This document shows, in pieces, positions 44,546 through 54,322 of a stretch of DNA of 64,000 bases. Made by a program: the position numbers and the translations under genes. Below the pieces are notes generated by a model. It was not told the origin of the DNA, did not search any database, and saw nothing but the letters and a program-made list of their open reading frames with translations. How positions within the stretch are numbered: the first letter of the stretch is position 1; every line of letters begins with the position of its first letter. The stretch comes from Rugosimonospora africana (lineage in GTDB: Bacteria; Actinomycetota; Actinomycetes; Mycobacteriales; Micromonosporaceae). Location: positions 1-64,000 of the forward strand of contig NZ_BONZ01000016.1 of NCBI RefSeq assembly GCF_016862975.1. The letters are read 5' to 3'.

Positions 44546-44664
44546 TCGCCTCCCCGTTGTCGAAGCTTGGTGGCTTTCAACAACGAGCGTGAACCCAGGC
44601 GCGTGAAGTCGGAGTAAGGCGGCGGACTGTCGGCGTCAAATCCTGAGGGGAAAAGTGAGTTAAG

Positions 44665-45087
44665 TCAGATTTCCAGGAGTACTGTCCGAGGGCCGACATT
44701 GACGCTCTCGACCAGCATGTGGGTCCGGAAGCGGCCGGTCTCGACCTTCGCGCCCTGTGCCCGCAGTGCCTCCGCGAACGCGGTGACCAGCGGTTCGGCC
44801 ACCTCCGCGGGAGCCGCCGCGATCCAGGACGGCCGCCGGCCCTTGCGGGCGTCGCCGTACAGAGTGAACTGGCTCACCACGAGTACCGGTGCGCCGACGT
44901 CGGCCGCGGACCGCTCGTCGTCGAGTACCCGCAGCTCGTAGGTCTTACGGGCGAGCCGCGCGGCGACCTCCGGCGTATCGCTGTGCGTGACCCCGACGAG
45001 CACCAGCAGCCCGTCCTCGATGGCTCCGACTATCTCCCCGTCGACCGTCACGCTGGCCCGGCTGACCGTCTGGACCAGCGCCCTCAC
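44665..45087 (-). CDS. dtd: D-aminoacyl-tRNA deacylase
   Basis: A 140-residue protein that hydrolyses D-amino acids (and Gly-tRNA-Ala) from tRNA. The family motifs are [18 protein letters not shown] (SQFTL, including the catalytic Thr) and [12 protein letters not shown] (the Gly-cisPro loop). The GTG at 45087 overlaps the preceding methyltransferase stop (GTGA), so the two are coupled. The much longer frame that runs upstream is antisense-type shadow of that methyltransferase. Confidence 0.94.
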   Translation of the reverse strand: MRALVQTVSRASVTVDGEIVGAIEDGLLVLVGVTHSDTPEVAARLARKTYELRVLDDERSAADVGAPVLVVSQFTLYGDARKGRRPSWIAAAPAEVAEPLVTAFAEALRAQGAKVETGRFRTHMLVESVNVGPRTVLLEI

Positions 45088-46703
45088 CGCGTTCCGCCTT
45101 CCCATGGCTGCCCGGCGACCGGCTCGATGAACCCGCGCTCCACCAGGTGCCCGACGATCGGTCCGGCCACCTCGGCCAGAGCCGGCTCGGCGACCTGGTG
45201 CGCGGCGGCGAGCACGGCCAACTGGTCGCCCAGCGGTACCGCGCCGTTGCACCCGCCCACCAGCGCCATCACCAGCGGATCGACCTCCTCGCTCCAGTGC
45301 AGGCCGCTCGGCAGGGCCAGCAACTGCCGGTCCACCGCCCAGCCCTCCTGGCCGATCGTCGCCTCCTGGTGCAACGTCAGGCCGGGCACCGCCCGGTAGC
45401 GCTCGCGGAGCAGGGCGGCGGAATCGCGGGCACGCAGCCAGTCCAGCCGGCGCAGCCACCCGCCGAGGTGATCGCCCAGCGGCGCGTCGACCGCCTGCCG
45501 CAGGTCCTCGATCCGGATCAGCGGATCGTGGCGCCCGGTGCGCCGCAGGGTCACCAGCCCGAGACCGACCGCCTCGATCTTGTTTGCGTCGAACCAGTCC
45601 AGCCACTCCGCCGCACGCCTCGGGTCCGAGCGTTCGCCGGCGTCGGACAGCCACAGGTTCACGTACGAGACCGGATCGGTCACCTCCCGCTGGATCACCA
45701 GCGCGTCCAGCCCGGTACCCGCGACCCAGCCGGCCACCCGGTCCCGCCAGTCCTGCCCCGCGACGTGCAGCCAGTTGGCCAGGTACTGGAAGGTCCCGCC
45801 CTCGGCCAGCAGGCCGGGAGCGGCGGCGGCCAGTTCGGCGCAGATCGCGTCGCCTGCCCGGCCCGAGTCTCGGTATGTGTGCGTGGCCCTGCCCGGCCCG
45901 GCGACGAACGGCGGATTGCTCACCACCAGGTCGAAACGGCGCCCGGCGACCGGGGCCGAAAGGTCGCCGCGCAGCAGCTCCCAGTCCTGCCCGGACAGGG
46001 CGGCCGTGGTGGCGGCGAAACGCAGGGCCCGGTCGGACAGGTCGGTCGCGGTGACCCGCCCGGCGTGCGTGGACAGGTGCAGCGCCTGGACTCCGCAGCC
46101 GGTGCCCAGGTCCAGCGCGGTGCCGACCGGTGCGCGCAGGGTCGCTCCCGCCAGCGTGGTGGAGGCCCCGCCGACACCCAGCACGTGATCTTCGGGCAGC
46201 GGGCCGCCCTGGGTACCGATGCCCAGGTCGGAGACGATCCACCAGGAGTCCCCGTACGGTTCGAGGTCGACCCCGGCGCGGATCCCGTCGCCGGTACGCA
46301 CCAGCATCCCGCCCGCCAGCAGCTCGTCCAGTGGCAGCGCGGACCGGACCGACCGCTCCGGCTCGATCTTGGCGCAGATGAACAGCCGGATCAGCGTCGC
46401 GAGCGGATCGCGGTCGGTCGTGGCCCGCAGGGCGGCGCGGAAGTCGCCCCGGCGCACGGCAGCGGTCGCCTCCGGGCCGATCCGGGACGCGATCCCGCTG
46501 CTGGTGTACCCGGCGCCGTGAAGGGCCTCGCGCAGCCGCCAGAGTGCGGCCGGTTCGAGCAGGGCAGGGTAATCGCGGGCGCCAGCGGCGCCGAGGGACG
46601 AGGCGTCGCGGTCAAGCGGCCGCTTTCCAGTGTCGTTGCGGGCGCCAGCGGAGCCGAGGGACGAGGCGTCGCGGTCAAGCGGCCGCTTTCCAGTGTCGGG
46701 CAC
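45084..46703 (-). CDS. SAM-dependent methyltransferase (HemK-like core) with duplicated N terminus
   Basis: A 539-residue protein. The methyltransferase core has [34 protein letters not shown] and the catalytic NPPF motif in [15 protein letters not shown], typical of N-methylation of Gln, Asn or bases. The first 44 residues are two copies of a 21-residue repeat ([15 protein letters not shown]...). If this repeat is untranslated the true start would be further in; the conserved part begins near [22 protein letters not shown] roughly 200-residue C-terminal domain is actinobacteria-specific. Substrate unknown. Confidence 0.85.
   Translation of the reverse strand: MPDTGKRPLDRDASSLGSAGARNDTGKRPLDRDASSLGAAGARDYPALLEPAALWRLREALHGAGYTSSGIASRIGPEATAAVRRGDFRAALRATTDRDPLATLIRLFICAKIEPERSVRSALPLDELLAGGMLVRTGDGIRAGVDLEPYGDSWWIVSDLGIGTQGGPLPEDHVLGVGGASTTLAGATLRAPVGTALDLGTGCGVQALHLSTHAGRVTATDLSDRALRFAATTAALSGQDWELLRGDLSAPVAGRRFDLVVSNPPFVAGPGRATHTYRDSGRAGDAICAELAAAAPGLLAEGGTFQYLANWLHVAGQDWRDRVAGWVAGTGLDALVIQREVTDPVSYVNLWLSDAGERSDPRRAAEWLDWFDANKIEAVGLGLVTLRRTGRHDPLIRIEDLRQAVDAPLGDHLGGWLRRLDWLRARDSAALLRERYRAVPGLTLHQEATIGQEGWAVDRQLLALPSGLHWSEEVDPLVMALVGGCNGAVPLGDQLAVLAAAHQVAEPALAEVAGPIVGHLVERGFIEPVAGQPWEGGTR
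46572..46697 (-). repeat. 63-bp tandem repeat, two copies, in frame at methyltransferase 5' end
   Basis: Two near-identical 63-bp units (46635-46697 and 46572-46634) encode two 21-residue copies beginning [15 protein letters not shown]. The period is a multiple of three and the frame joins the gene without a stop. The arrangement is like the 57-bp array before miaB. Confidence 0.9.
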
Positions 46704-46725
46704 GGGCCTATCCTGCCGGCACCCG

Positions 46726-47550
46726 TCAGACGTCGCGGTACCGGGACTGGAAAAAGCAGTACAGACCGAACGCGGCGAACCCGGCCGCGATCACGATCAA
46801 CAGCACCTGCCCGTACGGCTTCCCGGCCAGTGTGTGCAGGGCCGCGTCCAGCCCACCCGACTTCTTCGGGTCGCGGTGTACCGCGGCGACGAACAGCAGG
46901 CCGCCGGCGATGCCGTACCCGGCGCCCTTCGCGAGGTACCCGATCATGCCCAGCGCGGTCGTCGCCTTCCGGGTACCCGGCCCCATCCGCTCGGTGTGCA
47001 GCCGCTTGGCGAACGCGCGCTTCGCGCCGAAGACGATCAGCCCGATGCCGCCGGCCAGCACCGCGACGCCGGCGATCGCCACCAGCACCCGGCCGGAGGT
47101 GTGCGCCAGTACGCCGGCCGTGGTCTGCCGCTGCTCGCCGGCACTGGACGTCGGGTTGCCGGCCGCGACCTTCCCGGCGTCCACCGCCAGGGCCGCGTAG
47201 ATCACCGCACGCCCGGCCGCGCCGATCCGCTCGAAGACCTTCCGCTTGCCCTGCTCGCTTTCGTAGCCGGTGATCGCGGCCAGCACCTGCCAGAGGGCCA
47301 TGCCGGCGAGCCCGACGACGATGATCCAGACCAGCGGCCGGCCGAACGGCTCCCGTACCAGCAGTTGGAAGGCGCCGGACTGGTCGGTCTCGTTGGACGA
47401 GTGGCCCAGGGCGATCTGCAGGGCGAGCCAGGCGACGACGAGGTGCAGGATGCCGTACCCGACGAACCCGCCCCGCGCGAGCGCGTGCACGATGGTGCTG
47501 TTGCGGGCTTTTCCGGCGGTACCGCGTGCGGACTGTGCCAGCGTCGACAT
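46726..47550 (-). CDS. DUF1206 family membrane protein
   Basis: A 274-residue protein with six predicted helices in three similar pairs, each starting GGFVGYGILHLVVAWLALQ, GAAGRAVIYAALAVDAGK and GYLAKGAGYGIAGGLLFVAA: the internal triplication of DUF1206. The motif FERIGAAGRA recurs in the family. Function is unknown. It lies just upstream of the methyltransferase on the same strand and diverges from the HhH-GPD gene. Confidence 0.9.
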   Translation of the reverse strand: MSTLAQSARGTAGKARNSTIVHALARGGFVGYGILHLVVAWLALQIALGHSSNETDQSGAFQLLVREPFGRPLVWIIVVGLAGMALWQVLAAITGYESEQGKRKVFERIGAAGRAVIYAALAVDAGKVAAGNPTSSAGEQRQTTAGVLAHTSGRVLVAIAGVAVLAGGIGLIVFGAKRAFAKRLHTERMGPGTRKATTALGMIGYLAKGAGYGIAGGLLFVAAVHRDPKKSGGLDAALHTLAGKPYGQVLLIVIAAGFAAFGLYCFFQSRYRDV

Positions 47551-47662
47551 GGCGCCCGAAGTTCCCGATCGTCCGGTACGGCAAACGTCCCGGCCCGCTG
47601 TCCGTCATGCCTGGCCAGCAGGCAGGATGTACGGCAACAGCCCCGCGACCTGGGAGGCCGCC

Positions 47663-48235
47663 GTGACACTGACGCTGCCGATCGACGAGCAGGCCAACGC
47701 GTTGCTGCAACGCAGCCCGCTCGCGCTGCTCATCGGGATGGTGCTCGACCAGCAGATCCCGCTGGAGAAGGCGTTCAGCTCGCCGTACGTGCTCCAGCAG
47801 CGCCTGGGTCACGATCTTGACGTGACCGAATTGGCCGACTACGACCTGGACGCGCTGACCGAGATCTTCTCCAAGCCGCCGGCCCTGCACCGGTTCCCCA
47901 AGGCGATGGCCGCCCGGGTGCAGGAGGTGTGCCGGATCATCGTCGAGCGGTACGACGCCGACACGGCCGGCGTGTGGTCCGACGCGAAGGACGGCAAGGA
48001 ACTGGTCAAGCGGGTCGGCGAGCTGCCCGGTTTCGGCAAGCAGAAGGCGCAGATCTTCGTGGCGCTGCTGGGCAAGCAGTACGGCATCCGGCCGAAGGGC
48101 TGGCGCGAGGCGGCCGGCGCGTACGGCGAGGAGGGCTCGCACCGGTCGGTGGCGGACATCGTGGACGACAAGTCTCTGCTCCAGGTCCGCGAGTACAAGC
48201 AGCAGCTGAAGGCCGCCGCCAAGGCGAAGGCGTAA
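47663..48235 (+). CDS. HhH-GPD-type base-excision DNA repair protein
   Basis: A 190-residue protein from a GTG with GGGAGG upstream. It has the helix-hairpin-helix of the HhH-GPD glycosylase superfamily (LVKRVGELPGFGKQKAQIFVALLGKQYG) preceded by ALLIGMVLDQQIPLEKAFSSPYVLQQRLG, as in small actinobacterial members. The usual catalytic Lys is not obvious, and the conserved Asp position may be in VADIVD. It probably acts on damaged bases; the exact lesion is unknown. Confidence 0.85.
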   Translation: MTLTLPIDEQANALLQRSPLALLIGMVLDQQIPLEKAFSSPYVLQQRLGHDLDVTELADYDLDALTEIFSKPPALHRFPKAMAARVQEVCRIIVERYDADTAGVWSDAKDGKELVKRVGELPGFGKQKAQIFVALLGKQYGIRPKGWREAAGAYGEEGSHRSVADIVDDKSLLQVREYKQQLKAAAKAKA

Positions 48236-48253
48236 CCGGTCCGGCCGGGCCGG

Positions 48254-50194
48254 TCATGGCGAGATGTGTGGGGTCTCGCCGAGGTATTTGCTCAGGTGGT
48301 CGTTCCAGGTGATCTCACAGTCGGTCTTCTGGTTGCCCACGTCGTGTACGAACTCGTCCCTGGACAGGGTGGCGTAGGAGTTCGAGCCGTTGTCGTCCCA
48401 GTAGAGGTAGCAGGTGGGGACGACTTCACCGTCCACGCGCCAGGCGGCGCCGCGACCAGACGCGTAATCCTTCGTCGTGTAGCCGAACGTCCGCAGATCG
48501 AGCTTCTCGGCTAGCTTGGCAGCGGCTGTCTCTCGCTGCGCATCGCGCGCCGTTGCGCTGGTGACCGCCTCGAAATCGATCGTCCATTTCAGAACCGTGT
48601 CGCCCGGGACCTGGCACCGGACGTGCCGCACCTCGTCATCGACGGGTATCACGCCCTGGCACTCGACGTCGTTCAGGAACGGCTTGGCCAGTTTCAGCAG
48701 GTCGTCGTGGCCGGCGAACAGGGTGGCGTTGTGCCTGCCTTGCGCGTTCAGCTTCGATCCGAACGGCAGCGATCCGGTGTACCACAGGACCGCACCGACA
48801 CCAGCCACGAGCAGGACGACGAGGCCGCAACAGAGCGCGATGACGACGCGCCGCACCACCGGGTTGGGGCGGCGGGGTGGCTTGGTTACCGGTCCATGCG
48901 TCGCCCACGGACCCGGCTGCCCGGTCCCGGGCACCGGCCCCCACTGGCCGGGGATCGGCGGCGCGCCACCGGGAGGCACAGACCCTGGCGGCGGAGCGCC
49001 CCAGGGTGGGACGGATCCAGGCGGGACGGACCCAGGTGGCGTGGATCCAGGCGGCGTGGATCCGGGTGGCGCGGATCCAGGCGGCGGATCGCCCACAGTC
49101 GCGGCTCCGGGCGGCACGCTCCCCGGTGGAGCCGGCCAGGGGGGTGCCGCGCCCGCGGGCATGGGAGGGCCGGCCGGAGGGAGCGGCCCACCCGCCGCCG
49201 GAATAGTGGCTGACAGGCCAGCCGCCGCCAGGCCAGCCGTCGTCGGAGCGCCGGCCCTCGTCGGCACCCCGGTCGTCGTCGGCAACCCGGTCGTCGTCGG
49301 AGCGGCGGCCGCGCTCGCGGCGCCGGTGGGCGCCGGTGCCGGCGGCGCGAGGCACAGGCCGCCCTGCGCGACGACCAACTCCGGTCGGTCGACGACCGTG
49401 GGCGCGATGCCCAAGCGCTGCTGAAGCAGCGTCGTCACGGCGGGGCTGCCGCTGGATCCACCGATCAGGAACAGGCCGTCGATGCCTTCCCGCGGTACGC
49501 CGGCCGATTGGAGCGTGGCGAGGGTCACGTCGACGGTACGGTCCAGGAGCGGGCCGGCTGCGGGCTCGTCGGGATCCAGCTGGCCCAGGTCCGGTACGCC
49601 GTCGCTGGCCACCACCTGAAAGCCCTGCGGAGTCTGGCGCACCACGCTGACGTCGAACGTCCCGGCACCCAGGTCGTAGATGAGCGCGCACCGGCCCGGA
49701 GGCAGGGGCCCGCGCACGACCATCGAGAAGTACGCCGCGGCGGCCACCGGCTCGGGCACCAGGCTCACCGCGGTCAGTCCGGCGCGGCGGGCCGCCTCGG
49801 TGAGCGTTGCCAGCCGGGCGGGGCTCCACGCCGCCGGATGCGTCAGCACCACGTGTGCCGGCGCGGCACCGGCGACGCGGTACGCCTCGATGGCGACGTG
49901 GACCAGGACGGTGGCAATCAGGTCGACGGCGGCGAACTTCCGGTCGCCCAGCTGGACCGTGCCGTCGTCGATGCGCCGCTTCGGGTGGGGCTCGTAGCCG
50001 GCCGGGTTCTCGGCGGCGGCCCGCTCGGCGTCGGGACCGGTCAGGAGGCCGGCCGGACCGGCGAAGACTCCCGAGGTCAGCAGCGGTGAGGTGCCGAACA
50101 GCAGAGGTGAGGCGATCCCGTCCGGCCGTCGGTAGACGGCGACGGTGTGAGAGGTCCCGAAGTCCACGCTCAGTCGCCAGCCCTGGGCATCCAT
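48254..50194 (-). CDS. membrane-anchored Hsp70-like protein lacking part of the ATPase domain
   Basis: A 646-residue protein. The actin-like ATPase has phosphate-1 (SVDFGTSHTVAVY), phosphate-2 (CALIYDLGAGTFDVSVV) and the adenosine motif (GLFLIGGSSGSPAV). Between the last two, only about 31 residues replace the roughly 105 that make subdomain IIB in DnaK. After it come a 130-residue Pro/Gly/Ala-rich linker with repeated PPGSVPPGS units, one transmembrane helix (VVIALCCGLVVLLVAGVGAVLWYTG, about 450-472) and a 170-residue extracellular domain with paired cysteines. Leaderless start at 50194. Confidence 0.85.
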   Translation of the reverse strand: MDAQGWRLSVDFGTSHTVAVYRRPDGIASPLLFGTSPLLTSGVFAGPAGLLTGPDAERAAAENPAGYEPHPKRRIDDGTVQLGDRKFAAVDLIATVLVHVAIEAYRVAGAAPAHVVLTHPAAWSPARLATLTEAARRAGLTAVSLVPEPVAAAAYFSMVVRGPLPPGRCALIYDLGAGTFDVSVVRQTPQGFQVVASDGVPDLGQLDPDEPAAGPLLDRTVDVTLATLQSAGVPREGIDGLFLIGGSSGSPAVTTLLQQRLGIAPTVVDRPELVVAQGGLCLAPPAPAPTGAASAAAAPTTTGLPTTTGVPTRAGAPTTAGLAAAGLSATIPAAGGPLPPAGPPMPAGAAPPWPAPPGSVPPGAATVGDPPPGSAPPGSTPPGSTPPGSVPPGSVPPWGAPPPGSVPPGGAPPIPGQWGPVPGTGQPGPWATHGPVTKPPRRPNPVVRRVVIALCCGLVVLLVAGVGAVLWYTGSLPFGSKLNAQGRHNATLFAGHDDLLKLAKPFLNDVECQGVIPVDDEVRHVRCQVPGDTVLKWTIDFEAVTSATARDAQRETAAAKLAEKLDLRTFGYTTKDYASGRGAAWRVDGEVVPTCYLYWDDNGSNSYATLSRDEFVHDVGNQKTDCEITWNDHLSKYLGETPHISP

Positions 50195-50201
50195 CCGCCA
50201 G

Positions 50202-50207
50202 ATCATA
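50202..50207 (-). promoter_or_regulatory. -10 element of the Hsp70-like gene
   Basis: TATGAT read on the minus strand, eight bases before the ATG at 50194, so the transcript would start at the codon itself and be leaderless. This decides against the alternative ATG at 50206, which would lie inside the -10. No clear -35 is seen. Confidence 0.5.
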
Positions 50208-50316
50208 GGGGGAGAGATCGCGACGCGCCCGTTACGTATCGATACCGATGGCGGGATCCGCGTACCGGTCGGATCGGTGCAAGGATGGAAGGCAGCCCCA
50301 AGGAAGGTTCCCGGAC

Positions 50317-50661
50317 GTGAAGCGTGCCTCTCGACCGGTGGTGATCACCGATGCCGAGCACAGCCAGGGTGATCAGCTGCACTCCCGCGAGGTGCGCTAC
50401 CTGATGATGATGTCCATCCGGGCGTTGTGCCTGATCGCGGCGGCTGTGCTCGTGGGCGTCCACGCCCCGCTGCTGTGGCTGTGGATCCCGATCTGCCTGG
50501 TCGGCATGGTGGTGATCCCGTGGCTCGCGGTGATCCTGGCCAATGACCGGCCGCCGTTGCGGCGTACCCGGGGGGCCGAGAAGTCTACGGCCGCACCCGC
50601 GGACCAGCCCGAGGCGCTGTCTCCGGGCACCACGATCCGGATCATCGACGCCGAAGATTAG
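50317..50661 (+). CDS. DUF3099 family membrane protein
   Basis: A 114-residue protein from a GTG with AAGGAAGG upstream. The conserved N-terminal part PVVITDAEHSQGDQLHSREVRYLMMMSIRALC matches DUF3099, followed by two transmembrane helices and a charged tail. It is common in actinobacteria and its role is unknown. It ends one base before the convergent psuK stop. Confidence 0.88.
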   Translation: MKRASRPVVITDAEHSQGDQLHSREVRYLMMMSIRALCLIAAAVLVGVHAPLLWLWIPICLVGMVVIPWLAVILANDRPPLRRTRGAEKSTAAPADQPEALSPGTTIRIIDAED

Positions 50662-50662
50662 G

Positions 50663-51592
50663 TCAGCCTTGCATCTCCGGGCCGCTTGACCGGCCCGCCC
50701 ACAGACCAGGCGGGCCTGGCGGCCTAGCTCCGGCGGTCGCCACCGCCTCCGCTCCCAGCCGGGCACCGGCGGCCAGCGCGTCGGCCGGTGCCGCCCCGCC
50801 GAGCCAGGCTGTGAGCAGGCCAGCGGCGAACGCGTCACCGGCCCCGGTCACGTCGACCACGGTGGCCGGCTGGGCGGGTACCTCCACCGGCTCCGTACCG
50901 GCCGAGGCCCAGCCCGCCCCGTCGGCGCCGCGCTTCACGATCGCGTGCCGCGCGTGCCGGGACAGCGCCACCGGGTCGGCCGACCCGACCAGTGCCACGG
51001 CCTCGTCGAGGTTCGCCAGGAGCAGGTCGGCATCCCGTACCCAGTCGAGAAACGCGGGACCACCGACCCGACGCAGCGGACCGGCGGACGCCGCGTCGAC
51101 GCTCGTCGTCAGCCCGGCACGCCGCGCCGTCGCCAGCGCATGTCGACCGGCCGGCCGGGAATCCCCGTCGAACAGCGCATAACCGGACAGATGCAGGTGT
51201 ACCGCGTCCGGAGCGCCGGCGAGCGCCCGATCGAGGTCGCCGGTCGACAGCCGTGCGTTGGCGCCCCGGTCGCAGAGCATGGTGCGCTCGCCGGTGTGGG
51301 ACAGCACGACCACGGTGCCGGTGGGGGCGTCCGCGACCTGGCGTACCGCGCAGTCCACCCCGGCGGCGGCCAGCTCCGCCAGGCGGTCGGTACCGGCGGC
51401 ATCGTCGCCGACGACCCCGACCAGGGTGACCGGCGTACCGGAGGCGGCCAGCCAGGCGGCGGTGTTGGCGGCGGAGCCGCCGGCGGTCAGCGACACCTGG
51501 GCTGGGGTGTCCGAGCCGGCGGCCAACTGTCCACTGTAGACAGCGAGAACGTCGGTGACGATGTCGCCGACGACGATGATCCGGCCGGTCAC
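50663..51592 (-). CDS. psuK: PfkB-family kinase, probable pseudouridine kinase
   Basis: A 309-residue carbohydrate kinase. The signatures are [19 protein letters not shown] near residue 40 and [22 protein letters not shown] with the catalytic Asp near 260. PfkB kinases have varied sugars, but this gene overlaps psuG by four bases (GTGA), so it most likely phosphorylates pseudouridine to pseudouridine 5'-phosphate, the substrate of PsuG. Confidence 0.87.
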   Translation of the reverse strand: MTGRIIVVGDIVTDVLAVYSGQLAAGSDTPAQVSLTAGGSAANTAAWLAASGTPVTLVGVVGDDAAGTDRLAELAAAGVDCAVRQVADAPTGTVVVLSHTGERTMLCDRGANARLSTGDLDRALAGAPDAVHLHLSGYALFDGDSRPAGRHALATARRAGLTTSVDAASAGPLRRVGGPAFLDWVRDADLLLANLDEAVALVGSADPVALSRHARHAIVKRGADGAGWASAGTEPVEVPAQPATVVDVTGAGDAFAAGLLTAWLGGAAPADALAAGARLGAEAVATAGARPPGPPGLWAGRSSGPEMQG

Positions 51593-52500
51593 CGGCCTGC
51601 CGCTGCGACCGCGATCTGCGCGGCCAGGGCGGCGTTGCGCAGGATCAGCCGCACATTGACGGCCAGGCTGCGTCCCTCGGTGGCGGAGTGGAAGTGCGAC
51701 AGCAGGAACGGGGTCACCGCCTTGCCGGTGATCCCCTCGCTGTCCAGCTTGGCCAGCCCGTCGGCGAGTACCCGGTCGTGCAGCGCCGGGTCCAGTTGCT
51801 CGTCGGTGGGCAGCGGGTTCGCGATGACCAGGGCGCTGTGGTGCACTCCCTGCTGCTGCCTGGCGCGCAGGGCGGCCGCGATCCGTTCCGGCGAGTCGAG
51901 CGACCAGTCCAGGGCGAATCCGCTGTCGCTGATGAAGAAGCCGGGGAACTGGGTCGTCCGGTAGCCGGCGACGCTCACGCCCAGCGTCTCCAGGCGCTCC
52001 AGGGTGGCGCCCACGTCCAGGATCGACTTCACCCCGGCACAGACCAGCGCGATCGGGCAGCGGGCGAGGGTGACCAGGTCGGCCGACTCGTCGTACGGGG
52101 CGCCACGGTGCACACCACCCATCCCGCCGGTCGCGAACACCCCGATGCCGGCGGCGGCCGCGATGGCGCTGGTACCGGCGACCGTGGTGGCGCCGTCCGC
52201 CCCGGTCGCGGCGGCCACCGCGAGATCGCGTACCGACAGCTTTGCCACCTGGTCGGAGGTCGCCAGCCGGGTCAGCTGCTCGTCGTCGATGCCGACCACG
52301 ATCCGGCCGCCCAGCATGCCGATGGTGGCCGGTACGGCGCCGTTGTCCCGGACCGCCTGCTCGATCTGGCGGGCCACCGTCAGGTTGTCCGGGCGGGGCA
52401 GCCCGTGGGACACGATGGTGGTCTCCAGGGCGACGACCGGGGCGCCGTCGCGCAGGGCGCTGGCCACCTCGTCGCCGTAGCTGATGTCGAACTCTTTCAC
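51589..52500 (-). CDS. psuG: pseudouridine-5'-phosphate glycosidase
   Basis: A 303-residue enzyme that reversibly splits pseudouridine 5'-phosphate to uracil and ribose 5-phosphate. Family landmarks are [35 protein letters not shown], and [22 protein letters not shown] with the active-site Lys. The GTG at 52500 places the family start ([10 protein letters not shown]). With psuK it forms a nucleoside salvage operon for modified-RNA breakdown. Confidence 0.94.
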   Translation of the reverse strand: MKEFDISYGDEVASALRDGAPVVALETTIVSHGLPRPDNLTVARQIEQAVRDNGAVPATIGMLGGRIVVGIDDEQLTRLATSDQVAKLSVRDLAVAAATGADGATTVAGTSAIAAAAGIGVFATGGMGGVHRGAPYDESADLVTLARCPIALVCAGVKSILDVGATLERLETLGVSVAGYRTTQFPGFFISDSGFALDWSLDSPERIAAALRARQQQGVHHSALVIANPLPTDEQLDPALHDRVLADGLAKLDSEGITGKAVTPFLLSHFHSATEGRSLAVNVRLILRNAALAAQIAVAAAGR

Positions 52501-52627
52501 GCCCAGGACGCTACCCTGACCGGCGCAATCGAAGATCCGCGGACCGGGTGTAACGATCCGGTCGCGCTCCGGTCGGATCGGGTCGCGCGGGCCCTCGCCG
52601 TGCCGCCCGTTCTGCGAGCATCGGCTG

Positions 52628-53242
52628 GTGAGCATCCCTGCCACGGACTTCTACGCGCCGCCGGTGACGCGGTGGCGCCGGACCGCCGGGCTCGTCGCCG
52701 GTGTGCTCGCGCTCCTGGCGCTGGCCGGCACCGTGCTCGGTGCCTGGAACCCGACCTCGCTCGTGCTCGTCCACCAATATCTGGGTGACCCGGTGCGCGA
52801 CCTGTTCTTCGCGATGCTGCTGGCGCTGATCGCGTACTGGGTCGGTGTGCCGGTGACCAGCGAGGCCGCCCAGCACGGCCGGGTGGTCGCGCGGGCCTGG
52901 CTGGTCGTGCTGACCGCGCTGGTCGGCGTCGCCGCGCTGACCACGTGGGGGCTGGCCGTCTTCCGGTACCAGCCGCAGGTGATCGCCCGATCGGCCGACG
53001 GGCAGCGCGCCGTGGCCCTGGTCACCGTGCTGCGGGGCCGGCAGCTGCACGCGTTCGCGGGTTCCGGGGTGGGCGCCCGTGACCAGGGCAATCTGGGCAG
53101 GCCGTGCGGGCCGTCGGTGGTCGCCGAGTTCACCGGGGACGATGAGGTCAGAGTGACGACCAACTACGGCACGTTCGACCTGCGCCTCGATCCGGCGACC
53201 GGCCGGCCGGTCCGCGGCCTCGGTCCGACCTGTTCGGGATAG
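52628..53242 (+). CDS. membrane protein of unknown function
   Basis: A 204-residue protein from a GTG. It has three transmembrane helices ([63 protein letters not shown]) and a soluble C-terminal domain of about 80 residues with [22 protein letters not shown]. No family was recognised. It is divergent from psuG and 25 bp upstream of the DUF3039 gene. Confidence 0.75.
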   Translation: MSIPATDFYAPPVTRWRRTAGLVAGVLALLALAGTVLGAWNPTSLVLVHQYLGDPVRDLFFAMLLALIAYWVGVPVTSEAAQHGRVVARAWLVVLTALVGVAALTTWGLAVFRYQPQVIARSADGQRAVALVTVLRGRQLHAFAGSGVGARDQGNLGRPCGPSVVAEFTGDDEVRVTTNYGTFDLRLDPATGRPVRGLGPTCSG

Positions 53243-53267
53243 CCGGCCACCTGTCACAATTGACCAC

Positions 53268-53492
53268 ATGAGTACTCAGGTCCAAGAGCGTCCGGATGTG
53301 AAAGAGGCCGACACCGGGCCGGAGATGTTCCACTACGTCAAGAAGGACAAGATCGCCGAGAGCGCGGTCATGGGCGTTTACGTCGAGGCGCTGTGCGGCG
53401 AGAAGTTTCCGGTGACCAAGGCCCCGAAGCCGGGTTCGCCGGTCTGCCCGGCGTGCAAGGAAATCTTCGAGTCTGACCGGTTTGTCGACTAG
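53268..53492 (+). CDS. DUF3039 family small protein
   Basis: A 74-residue protein that matches the small actinobacterial DUF3039 family: an acidic N terminus, FHYVKKDKIAESAVMGVYVEALCGEKFPV, and a C-terminal PVCPACKEIFE. The three cysteines (CGE and CPAC) suggest a metal or redox site. Function unknown. It is highly conserved and lies, as usual, near the helicase and sigA cluster. Confidence 0.92.
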   Translation: MSTQVQERPDVKEADTGPEMFHYVKKDKIAESAVMGVYVEALCGEKFPVTKAPKPGSPVCPACKEIFESDRFVD

Positions 53493-53555
53493 ATTCCGTC
53501 TTTCGGCGCTGGCCGGCGAGGCCGCGCCCGGGATCTCAGACACCGAAAATCGCGG

Positions 53556-54215
53556 ATGAACGTCACGCCGGCCCTGGTCGCGGATCTGGTCGGCGTGGCG
53601 GTCTTCGCCGCCTCCGGCGCTTCCGCCGGTGTCGCCAAGCGGCTGGACCTGTTCGGCGTCGTGTTCGTCGGAGCGGTCGCCGCGCTCGGCGGCGGCATCG
53701 TGCGGGACCTGCTGATCGGCGCGGTGCCGCCGTACGCGTTCACGCACTGGGCGTACCTGGTCGTCGCCGTACTGGCCGCTCTGCTTCTGTTCTGGCTGCA
53801 CCCGCAGTTCAACCGACTCCGCCGTACCGTGCTGGTACTCGACGCCGCCGGGCTGGCGCTGTTCACCGTCACCGGCACGCTCAAGGCGCTGGACGCCCGG
53901 GTGCCGGCCGTCGGCGCCTGTGTGATCGGGATGATCGCGGCGATCGGTGGCGGCCTCGGCCGCGACCTGCTGACTGGCGAGATTCCGGTCGTCCTGCGCC
54001 GCGAGATCTACGCGATCGCCTCGCTGCTCGGCGCGGGAGTCGTGACGGTTCTGGTGAAGGTGGACGTGAACCGGCCGCTGCTGATCGTCGGTACCACGGT
54101 GCTGATCTTCGTGGTCCGGCTGCTCGCACTGCGCCGCAACTGGGGAGCGTCGACGCCACCGGGTCCGTCGACGCCACCGGGTCCACTGCCGCCTCCGCCA
54201 GCCGGCAACGGTTAA
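53556..54215 (+). CDS. trimeric intracellular cation (TRIC) channel family protein
   Basis: A 219-residue protein with seven helices arranged as two inverted repeats: VADLVGVAVFAASGASAGVAKRLDLFGVVFVGAVAALGGGIVRDLLIG and ALKALDARVPAVGACVIGMIAAIGGGLGRDLLTGEIP. The GGG...RDLL motif occurs in each repeat. The family forms trimeric K+-permeable channels. A Pro-rich tail follows. A GC hairpin (GGCCGGC/GCCGGCC, 54248-54267) and a T-run (54296-54300) downstream may end its transcript. Confidence 0.9.
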   Translation: MNVTPALVADLVGVAVFAASGASAGVAKRLDLFGVVFVGAVAALGGGIVRDLLIGAVPPYAFTHWAYLVVAVLAALLLFWLHPQFNRLRRTVLVLDAAGLALFTVTGTLKALDARVPAVGACVIGMIAAIGGGLGRDLLTGEIPVVLRREIYAIASLLGAGVVTVLVKVDVNRPLLIVGTTVLIFVVRLLALRRNWGASTPPGPSTPPGPLPPPPAGNG

Positions 54216-54322
54216 GCTGGAGGCCGCCCTCGAACGCCCGATCGACCGGCCGGCCACAACGCCGGCCCGCGACGCGGTCGTACAGACCCCGGGGGTTTTT
54301 GTATGCCCTGGAAGGGGAGGGG

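Noticed and set aside
44546-44664. Promoter TTGACG upstream of sigB
   Set aside because: A -35-like hexamer is visible on the minus strand, but no convincing -10 lies at the right distance.
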